From DASWIV01 sp036397475 (lineage in GTDB: Bacteria > JAJVIF01 > JAPKYR01), in assembly GCA_036397475.1 (NCBI GenBank), contig DASWIV010000286.1, forward strand, positions 1 through 12,970: a stretch of DNA of 12,970 bases, given 5' to 3'. This document shows positions 7,169-12,970 of the stretch, piece after piece; the stretch's first letter is position 1; each line of letters begins with the position of its first letter. The position numbers and the translations under genes were made by a program. The notes below the pieces were generated by a model, which saw only the letters and a program-made list of their open reading frames with translations, was not told the origin of the DNA and ran no database searches.

Positions 7169-8668
7169 ATGGGAACGATAAATATTACGGAAGACCTCAC
7201 AGCCCTCAGGGACGACATCAGGAAATTTTACAGGGAGCTGATAAAGGAGTTTTACCTGAACAGCTCCGGCCAGAAGGAAGACCTGGAAATCTCGTCCATC
7301 TATGAGCGATATGGTCACCTGTTCAGCGAAGCGCTCGCGAAAAATCTCAAGGATAGATGGGAGTCCTCATCGGGCGATGAGGAGAAACGGTCGTACAAGC
7401 ACCTTTTCAAGTTCGCTTTCAATGGTTTCATCGGTGAGAAGTGCAAGAAGCTGGTTGAGGAATTGATGAAAGTTCAGTCCGAGATGAAAATCACCGCCAA
7501 TGGCGAGGAAATCGGGTACCACTCGATTTTCCCAAGCCTGATCAATGAAGCGGATAAAGACAGGAGAACCGAAATAGACAATGCCTGGGCAGAGTGCGAA
7601 GTAAAGCTGGATAAATGGCGCAGGGAGCTGTGGGAACTGACGTATGGTTACTTCCGGGATTTCGGCTATGAATCGTACCGCGAGGGATGCAGGCAGTTAT
7701 CGGGAGTGGACTTCGACTGGCTTAAGGCGGAGCTCATATCGTTCATTGATGAATCGGAAGGCGAATATGGAAGAATCGTCAGCGCACTCTCTGAAGAAAA
7801 ATTGGGATATCCCCTTAAGGATGCAAGGAAGTGCGATCTTTCTTATCTTTTGAAGGCTCAGAAATGGGATGAATATTTTCCCGGGGACGGGATGGTAGAA
7901 AATTCTTCGAAATTTCTCAACTCGATGAATATCCCGATCGCGAATGTCGATTCCATTAATCTGGATATTGAAGAGCGGGAGAAGAAGCGTCCGCGGGCAT
8001 TCTGTTCCCCTGTAGAGGCTGGAAAAGAAGTTTATGTGGTATTGCGTCCGATGGGCGGGTCGAACGATTACCTCACTTTTCTCCACGAACTGGGGCATGC
8101 ATATCACTTTGCACATGTGGACCAGACTTATCCATCGGAATTTATTCTTGTCGGCGACAGCGCGACATCGGAAATTTTCGCGTTTAATTTTAACTACCTC
8201 GGTGTAGAGCCGAAGTGGCTGAAAAAATACCTAAACATGGAAAATCCGGAAGGATTTGTTGAACATCAAAGGCTCGTGAAGCTTTATTTCATACGTCGCT
8301 ACGCGAGCAAATTTCTGTACGAACTCGAGCTTCACTCGGATTACGAGATGGAGCCACGCCAGCATTTGTACGCAAAATTCCTGGACCAGGGTCTGATCGC
8401 CAAGCACCGTAAGGAACACTGGCTTTACGATCTGGACGACGCTTATTATTCCGCGGGATATTTAAGGGCATGGATTTTCGAGGTCCAGTTAAGGGAGCAT
8501 TTACGGGAAAAGTATGGCGAAGAATGGTGGGAGTCACCGGATGCGTCGGAATTACTTAAGAAGATGTGGGCTACCGGCCGAAAATACATGCCGGAGGAAT
8601 TGTCCGAAATGATGCTGGGCGAGCCGTTGAGCCTTGAGCCCATCAAGAGGGAATTACTGCCAGAGTAA
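7169..8668 (+). CDS. M3-family zinc oligopeptidase (oligoendopeptidase F-like)
   Basis: The 499-residue protein has the M3 zinc site HELGH at 306-310, with Glu335 in SATSEIFAF, 25 residues after the second His, as the probable third ligand. Upstream are the helical regions typical of thermolysin-like oligopeptidases, and PVEAGKEVYVVLRPMGGSND (281-300) leads into the active site. DDAYYSAGYLRAW (423-435) supplies the tyrosine-rich segment that in this family helps bind substrate. There is no signal peptide or membrane helix, so it should act in the cytoplasm on short peptides. At about 500 residues it is a little shorter than classical PepF (about 600). The ATG at 7169 has GGAG eight bases upstream, which supports the start. 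It follows rlmN by 54 bases with no terminator between them, and a strong terminator follows its stop. Substrate preference cannot be read from the sequence. Confidence 0.9.
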   Translation: MGTINITEDLTALRDDIRKFYRELIKEFYLNSSGQKEDLEISSIYERYGHLFSEALAKNLKDRWESSSGDEEKRSYKHLFKFAFNGFIGEKCKKLVEELMKVQSEMKITANGEEIGYHSIFPSLINEADKDRRTEIDNAWAECEVKLDKWRRELWELTYGYFRDFGYESYREGCRQLSGVDFDWLKAELISFIDESEGEYGRIVSALSEEKLGYPLKDARKCDLSYLLKAQKWDEYFPGDGMVENSSKFLNSMNIPIANVDSINLDIEEREKKRPRAFCSPVEAGKEVYVVLRPMGGSNDYLTFLHELGHAYHFAHVDQTYPSEFILVGDSATSEIFAFNFNYLGVEPKWLKKYLNMENPEGFVEHQRLVKLYFIRRYASKFLYELELHSDYEMEPRQHLYAKFLDQGLIAKHRKEHWLYDLDDAYYSAGYLRAWIFEVQLREHLREKYGEEWWESPDASELLKKMWATGRKYMPEELSEMMLGEPLSLEPIKRELLPE

Positions 8669-8675
8669 AATAAAA

Positions 8676-8697
8676 GACCCGGCGATTTCACCGGGTC
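8676..8697. terminator. Bidirectional terminator between the oligopeptidase and lipoprotein genes
   Basis: GACCCGG (8676-8682) and CCGGGTC (8691-8697) form a perfect 7-base stem with an 8-base loop. On the reverse strand it is followed by TTTTATTTT, an excellent rho-independent terminator for the leftward lipoprotein gene, whose stop is at 8722. On the plus strand the tail is CTGTTTATT, weaker but placed just after the oligopeptidase stop. It probably serves both convergent genes. Confidence 0.88.
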
Positions 8698-8721
8698 CTG
8701 TTTATTCAGTTGAAAAAATCC

Positions 8722-11643
8722 CTACTCAATCACATCGTTGAGCGCTAGCAGTGTGTACTCGCCGGTGATTTCCCGTGTCCCGACGTTGAAATTTGTGCCT
8801 TCGTCAGTGTTATAGGCGTAGAGTCTTGCTAGCTGCCTGCCGTCGTCGCCGGTCCATTTATAGAGCAGGATCTGCACCGCAACAACATTTCCCAGTCTCA
8901 ACTCATAATGTGTCGTCGTAAGAAGTGCTTTATCAGTGTACCCGCCGTCGAGTGGCACGGTAGCATAACCTTCACCGTAGCCGTATTCGTTATAAATATT
9001 GGTGATGAATGGCTGCGCATCCTGATAGTAAATAATTTCCCACTCTTCATCAAAGAACACGTCCATCGGGAACTGGATCCGGATCGGTCCGCCAAGTTCA
9101 GAAGTGTAGGCAAGGGCTTCCCAGATGTCTTTTGTCACGTTGTATCCCGCGTAGCCGTAAATGGTCAGCGTCTGGTCACCAAGGTCAGCTTCCTCGGGGA
9201 AATACATCTCGAGATCCGATCCGAGGACCGTTGCCTCGTTCATGACAAAATACTGGGTGGAAGAGGGGAAGAAGCTCGGAATATACTTCGCGAGGTCAGG
9301 TTCACTTGTAGCGACCCTGTACATGTGATCAACATCGCCGCTATATGTAATAGTTGAGAAATCCCAGGGTCCGTGATTTTCGTCGTAATTTATTGCGACC
9401 GGATCGACAGATGCGTCGCCGTAATAAACTAAATACTCATAACCGTTGGCAGCTTTAAAAGCCTGGTCTTCAGGTAAGGTGATCACTACATGAGTATCTA
9501 CAAAGAACTCGAATGGAACGTCGATGATATCCGACGCGCCATTATTGTCGATTACCTTCAACCAGACAGTATGATCACCTGGCGCGAAAATTTTTCCCGG
9601 CTTTTCGTCGGTACCGACATCGTATGAATCGGTGTAGACGCCATCGTTATTGAAATCCCACAGGTAGAATGCAATTTCGCCATCGGAGTCGGTACTACAG
9701 GAGGCATCGAAAAATACCGGGTCGTCTTCCCACCAGGATGTCCCCTGGATCTCCGCACAGGCGGTTGGTGGTTCATTGACGATAACTTCGAACACATTGA
9801 TCAGCAGATCCTGGTCAAGCTTATCCGTTTTACCAAGATTGTCAGTAACGCGAAGCTGTACTTGATAAAGTCCCTTTAACTGATATAGGTGCTCCGGTAT
9901 GTCCGCCGTACCGCCGTCGGGAATATCCCAGGTGCCGTCACCGTCAAAATCCCACTCCCACGAGACGATCGATCCGTCAGGATCGAAACTGGACGATCCA
10001 TCGAATGTAACAGTTGTTCCTTCCGGAACATCGTCGGCATCGGCGGTAGCCATTGCTACTGGAGGGTCGTTCGGAGGTGTGACGGTTATGATAATTTTTT
10101 CATCGAGTGTATCTACAGAGTCGCCGTTGTCGGTGACCATGAGATCCACTTCATACTCGCCCTCTTCGGTGAAAATGTAGCAAGGCTGGATATCGGTTCC
10201 ACTGTCGTATGAATCGCCATAGGTGCCATCGCCGTCGAAATCCCATTCATAGGAAACGATGGTTCCGTCGGGATCGGTCGAGTCCGACGCGTCGAAACAC
10301 AAAGGTGTATCAACAGATACATTTGTATCATCGGCGGTCGCGGCAGCAATAGGAGGAAGGTTAGGAGGCGCGGTAGCGCTGATATCGGGCCATTCGAAGA
10401 AGGAGTAATAGGCGAGGGGAGAGTCGCCGGCAAATTGCGTCACCAGTGGCTGGTAATCTCCGTTCGCACTTTCAACAGTTAAAAGGCCGATGTGATTGTC
10501 ACCATTGCTGATCAGGTGAGAACCCTGGATGACGAATTCATATTCGGCGTAGGGCTGAGGGTCGGCACCGGAATCCACGGCGGTGCCGTAAATAACTCCG
10601 TCATACGCAGTCGGGCATTCGATCATGACAGTTGAAATCTGGTCGGCGACATCGCCGGGATCGAGATATCCCTGCCAGTCGAATATCTGCATGTTGAAAG
10701 TTGACGAGCCTCCTTTCTGGGTGTCGTCTACCCAGAACAGGGTATTTACCACTGCGATCGGCGTTGACATGAACGCTTCATTTTCATTTGCGTTCGACGG
10801 GTAATCGCCCGGAATATCGATGTCCTGTCCGGGCTGATAGCCGGGAATCGCCGCCCAGCTCGCATCGACCGCATAGTTGTATTTCAAAATCCATGTATTT
10901 TCCGCTGTGAGCGGGAACCAGACGTCGTAATGTCGCGTATTGGAATTTCCAGCTCTGAAGACCGCACGCTCTGCAAGGTCAAGATTTTCGACCGGGTCGG
11001 TAAAGGTCAGGTCGTCTGAGAAAAGCTTGAATCCATTCAGGGTTGCATCATAGACCACTCCGCCGGAACCGTTCGGAATGCCGAAAGCGCCATCGTTATA
11101 TTTCCATACCGGATCAACTTCGCTGTTGAATTCCGGGAACTCTACCGGATTCCACCACCGGGTGATACCATCGGGGTTCAAAAGATGTGTATCGTCGGGG
11201 CCGGGAATACTGATGCTGTTATCACTGAAATTTTTGATGGACCCCGGCGCAATGAGAATTCCCTTCACGTTGAATCCCGCCAGATTGGGTTTGCCGGCGA
11301 AAGGATGCGTGAGGGTGACGTCAAGGCTGATGGTGTTGTTCGGCTTATCGAGGTTGAAATTGGAGAATCCGAACTTCGGGGGGGGATTGTCGAGGATCTT
11401 GGCGACATTAAAATGAAGGTTTGCCGATCGTACCGGGACAGCTTCGAATGTCTCATTTTCCAGGTCAATAATCCATTCCCACATACCCCAGAGCATATGG
11501 CTGGAGCCAGGCGATTGTGCCATGGCTGAAGGGTCAGATGGCTGAACGGTGCCCGGAGAGAGCGGATCGGCACCCTTGCCCCCTGAATTACATCCTAATA
11601 GTATTGTTGTGATGAGTAGAGCCAGAAGTGTATGTTTTAACAT
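8722..11643 (-). CDS. Large lipoprotein with three tandem PKD domains and unrecognised N- and C-terminal regions
   Basis: From the ATG at 11643 the protein has 973 residues. It begins MLKHTLLALLITTILLGC: short basic end, hydrophobic core and a lipobox LLGC with Cys18, so it should be cleaved by signal peptidase II and lipid-anchored. A Ser/Pro/Gly linker follows. Residues about 47-425 are aromatic-rich and beta-like (HMLWGMWEW near 49-57, LDVTLTHPFAG near 107-117); I do not recognise the fold. Three PKD domains follow at about 430-522, 527-618 and 624-715, each with a WDFDGDG or WDFNNDG motif. Residues 716-973 form another beta-rich region I cannot name. PKD domains are extracellular beta-sandwiches that mediate contacts with proteins or polysaccharides, so an adhesion or surface-binding role is likely but unproven. 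No catalytic motif is visible. A TTG at 11655 would add four residues before the signal peptide; the ATG gives a canonical one. GAAGGA and AAGGA lie upstream at imperfect spacing. Confidence 0.85.
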   Translation of the reverse strand: MLKHTLLALLITTILLGCNSGGKGADPLSPGTVQPSDPSAMAQSPGSSHMLWGMWEWIIDLENETFEAVPVRSANLHFNVAKILDNPPPKFGFSNFNLDKPNNTISLDVTLTHPFAGKPNLAGFNVKGILIAPGSIKNFSDNSISIPGPDDTHLLNPDGITRWWNPVEFPEFNSEVDPVWKYNDGAFGIPNGSGGVVYDATLNGFKLFSDDLTFTDPVENLDLAERAVFRAGNSNTRHYDVWFPLTAENTWILKYNYAVDASWAAIPGYQPGQDIDIPGDYPSNANENEAFMSTPIAVVNTLFWVDDTQKGGSSTFNMQIFDWQGYLDPGDVADQISTVMIECPTAYDGVIYGTAVDSGADPQPYAEYEFVIQGSHLISNGDNHIGLLTVESANGDYQPLVTQFAGDSPLAYYSFFEWPDISATAPPNLPPIAAATADDTNVSVDTPLCFDASDSTDPDGTIVSYEWDFDGDGTYGDSYDSGTDIQPCYIFTEEGEYEVDLMVTDNGDSVDTLDEKIIITVTPPNDPPVAMATADADDVPEGTTVTFDGSSSFDPDGSIVSWEWDFDGDGTWDIPDGGTADIPEHLYQLKGLYQVQLRVTDNLGKTDKLDQDLLINVFEVIVNEPPTACAEIQGTSWWEDDPVFFDASCSTDSDGEIAFYLWDFNNDGVYTDSYDVGTDEKPGKIFAPGDHTVWLKVIDNNGASDIIDVPFEFFVDTHVVITLPEDQAFKAANGYEYLVYYGDASVDPVAINYDENHGPWDFSTITYSGDVDHMYRVATSEPDLAKYIPSFFPSSTQYFVMNEATVLGSDLEMYFPEEADLGDQTLTIYGYAGYNVTKDIWEALAYTSELGGPIRIQFPMDVFFDEEWEIIYYQDAQPFITNIYNEYGYGEGYATVPLDGGYTDKALLTTTHYELRLGNVVAVQILLYKWTGDDGRQLARLYAYNTDEGTNFNVGTREITGEYTLLALNDVIE
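9499..10356 (-). repeat. Three tandem PKD-domain coding repeats within the lipoprotein gene
   Basis: The WDFDGDG/WDFNNDG motifs recur every 97-98 codons. The first two units also resemble each other at DNA level: GGTGCCRTCRCCGTC followed by AAATCCCA occurs near 9931-9953 and again near 10222-10244, 291 bases apart. The third unit (9499-9774) is more divergent. This points to internal duplication of a domain, with the first two copies the more recent or better homogenised pair. Confidence 0.75.
11378..11385. repeat. Homopolymer of eight C (coding strand) early in the lipoprotein gene
   Basis: The plus strand shows eight consecutive G, which on the coding strand is C8 encoding the Pro-Pro-Pro of LDNPPPKFG at residues 87-89. 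A change of one base would shift the frame and remove almost the whole protein. The tract is seen directly; slippage is an inference. Confidence 0.7.
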
Positions 11644-11657
11644 TGTCCTTATCAATC

Positions 11658-11685
11658 CTTCAGAATATTCCCGCGAGGGCTGAAG
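11658..11685. promoter_or_regulatory. Hairpin in the lipoprotein leader overlapping its ribosome binding region
   Basis: CTTCAG (11658-11663) and CTGAAG (11680-11685) are inverted repeats, with an inner CCC (11670-11672) and GGG (11677-11679) pairing around GCGA. In the leftward leader the stem ends within CTGAAGGA, about 12-20 bases before the lipoprotein ATG, so it could mask the ribosome binding site. On the plus strand the same hairpin is followed by ATTTTTTT and resembles a terminator, which could stop antisense transcription leaving the lipoprotein gene. Confidence 0.45.
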
Positions 11686-11713
11686 ATTTTTTTAAGATTA
11701 CAGTTCGATTTTC

Positions 11714-11742
11714 TTAGCTAAAATGATATAACGACATATAAT
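11714..11742 (+). promoter_or_regulatory. Candidate promoter of the DHH-CBS gene
   Basis: A perfect TATAAT lies at 11737-11742. A weak TTAGCT (11714-11719, three of six) is 17 bases upstream. Transcription would begin near 11749, leaving a leader of about 100 bases. The -10 box is convincing by sequence but AT-rich DNA produces such matches by chance. Confidence 0.4.
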
Positions 11743-11760
11743 TTAGCACAGAATACCGTT

Positions 11761-11796
11761 GGAAAAGGTCATAACCTTCCGTGTTATTTAGATAAC
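11761..11796. repeat. Two adjacent inverted repeats in the DHH-CBS leader
   Basis: AAGGT-CATA-ACCTT (11765-11778), extendable to GG/CC at the ends across a two-base bulge, is followed at once by GTTAT-TTAG-ATAAC (11783-11796). Both fall in the predicted leader between the promoter and the start codon. They may be RNA hairpins or binding sites; each is short. Confidence 0.3.
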
Positions 11797-11848
11797 ATTA
11801 TAGAGGGTTTTCGTATAAGGAGTCACCCGTTCCCGGTATTTATTGCCT

Positions 11849-12970
11849 ATGGCATCAGTAAATCAAAAAAAGGCGTTCAAATCAATCATTATATCGCATC
11901 CCGGGACCGATTTCGATTCCCTGGCGAGCATGCACGCGGCATACCTTCTGGACCGTGAGTCACCGGTTGTCCTCATCGCAGGCCAGGATACCAATGTGCG
12001 AGAATTCCTTGCGCTATATGGCAATGAGTTCCCGAGGTACAAGCTGAAGGAAATTGATATAAGCTCAATCAAGAAGGTTACAATAGTCGACTGCTCGTCG
12101 CGGTCGCAGTTGAAGCGGATTGAAGGACTGCTGGACCGTCTCGATGTACGTGTTGAAATGTGGGACCATCACAGGGAAGAGGGTCCGGATTTCAAGGCAA
12201 ACACACATGTCTTCGGAAACGTCGGGGCTAACACAACCCTCCTGATAAAAGAGCTGAAAAAACGGGGGGTTAGGCTTTCATCGATTGAGGCGACCCTGCT
12301 GATCCTTGGAATCTATGAGGATACGGGAAGCCTGTTATACCCGTCGACAACCGCCGAAGACCTCGAAGCTGCCGCATGGCTTTTAAAACAGGGTGCATCA
12401 CTGGAAATAGTCGACAGGTTCATAGGGATCAAGCTGAGTCCTCCCCAGAAGCGTCTTCTGACAGAGTTAGGGATGAATGTCCGGATTCTTGAAGTCCAGG
12501 GAATTCCGATCCATTTCACGCAGGCGAGGGCCGATGAATTTATCGACGAGATAGCGTTTCTGGCCAGAAAAGTACAGGAGATGGAAAGTGCGGATGTACT
12601 TTTCGCGCTTGTCCAGCTGAAAGACCGGGTATTTGTCGTGGGAAGGTCGCGGCTGCCGTCGATTGATCTCGGGCAGATCCTGGGAACCTTTGGAGGCGGC
12701 GGGCATTCGCAGGCTGCAAGTGCCCTGGTGGCGGACACATCTATTCATATTGTGCTCCAAAGGCTGATCGATGTAATACGCGATATGGTGAGCCCAAGTA
12801 CAGTGGCGCGCGACATAATGACCTCGCCCGTGAAGACCATTTCACCCGACGCAGATATAAAAACCGCCGGGCAGACGCTGGCGAGACTTGGAATATCCGG
12901 ACTTGTGGTTACGGGAAGCGAACAGAATATCCTTGGCATAATTACGAGGAAGGAAGTCGATAAAGCGACA
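11849..12970 (+). CDS. DHH-DHHA1-CBS protein, probable N-terminal part of a fused tRNA nucleotidyltransferase; 3' end cut by window edge
   Basis: The frame from the ATG at 11849 stays open for 374 codons to the window edge. The DHH phosphoesterase motifs are complete: SHPGTDFDS (16-24), VDCSSR with Asp81, WDHH (105-108) and YEDTG with Asp158. The DHHA1 signature GGGGHSQAAS spans 282-291, and a CBS domain begins at about 319 (RDIMTSPVKTISPDADI). The order DHH-DHHA1-CBS is known from long tRNA nucleotidyltransferases, such as the A-adding enzyme of Aquifex, where a poly(A)-polymerase-like domain follows. That domain would lie outside the window, so the call is inference. The DHH half resembles NrnA-type oligonucleotide or pAp phosphatases. 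AAGGAG (11817-11822) lies 26 bases before the ATG, too far for normal use; an in-frame TTG at 11843 is also distant. The start is therefore uncertain by a few codons. Confidence 0.85.
   Translation, partial: MASVNQKKAFKSIIISHPGTDFDSLASMHAAYLLDRESPVVLIAGQDTNVREFLALYGNEFPRYKLKEIDISSIKKVTIVDCSSRSQLKRIEGLLDRLDVRVEMWDHHREEGPDFKANTHVFGNVGANTTLLIKELKKRGVRLSSIEATLLILGIYEDTGSLLYPSTTAEDLEAAAWLLKQGASLEIVDRFIGIKLSPPQKRLLTELGMNVRILEVQGIPIHFTQARADEFIDEIAFLARKVQEMESADVLFALVQLKDRVFVVGRSRLPSIDLGQILGTFGGGGHSQAASALVADTSIHIVLQRLIDVIRDMVSPSTVARDIMTSPVKTISPDADIKTAGQTLARLGISGLVVTGSEQNILGIITRKEVDKAT

Noticed and set aside
9499..10356. Regularly spaced similar sequences that might suggest a CRISPR array
   Set aside because: The period is 97 codons, in frame, and encodes PKD domains; there are no short identical repeats with unique spacers.
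11185..11529. A 114-codon rightward open frame inside the 5' part of the lipoprotein gene
   Set aside because: It is antisense to a signal peptide and ordered protein sequence, with no ribosome binding site or recognisable motif.
11849..12970. Family II inorganic pyrophosphatase with CBS domains
   Set aside because: In that family the CBS domains are inserted within the DHH part. Here DHH and DHHA1 are contiguous and CBS follows, as in tRNA nucleotidyltransferase fusions.

Overview
The window reads as an ordinary chromosomal segment of an uncultured-type bacterium of intermediate GC content. A protein with a lipoprotein signal peptide suggests export through Lol or a related route, so a diderm is likely but not proven. 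I cannot name the phylum: there is no rRNA, tRNA or other taxonomic marker. Shine-Dalgarno sites, rho-independent terminators and a recognisable TTGACA/TAGGAT promoter show standard bacterial expression signals.

Layout. Positions 1-5905 hold four leftward genes in transcription order: dprA (DNA uptake and recombination), topA (topoisomerase I), a class I glutamine-amidotransferase-like hydrolase of the PuuD/peptidase C26 family with a long low-complexity N-terminal tail, and a family 2 glycosyltransferase cut by the left window edge. topA has its own promoter region and its own terminator, so dprA, topA and the hydrolase-glycosyltransferase pair are probably three transcription units. Positions 5996-8668 hold two rightward genes, rlmN (23S rRNA/tRNA adenine-C2 methyltransferase) and an M3-family zinc oligopeptidase. 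These converge on a strong shared terminator with a leftward gene for a large lipoprotein (8722-11643) that carries three tandem PKD domains between two regions I do not recognise. Divergent from it, at 11849, begins a DHH-DHHA1-CBS protein cut by the right edge. It is probably the N-terminal half of a fused tRNA nucleotidyltransferase (A-adding or CCA-adding type).

Functionally, dprA-topA is a widely seen bacterial neighbourhood of DNA-processing genes, and rlmN and the DHH-CBS protein belong to translation and RNA maintenance. The lipoprotein is the main accessory item.

I did not find a clear new defence, mobile or CRISPR-like system. The most interesting items are an eight-cytosine tract early in the lipoprotein gene (a possible phase-variation site), a repeat cluster directly upstream of the topA promoter, folded leaders in front of two leftward genes, the unrecognised lipoprotein regions, and the charged tail of the hydrolase.
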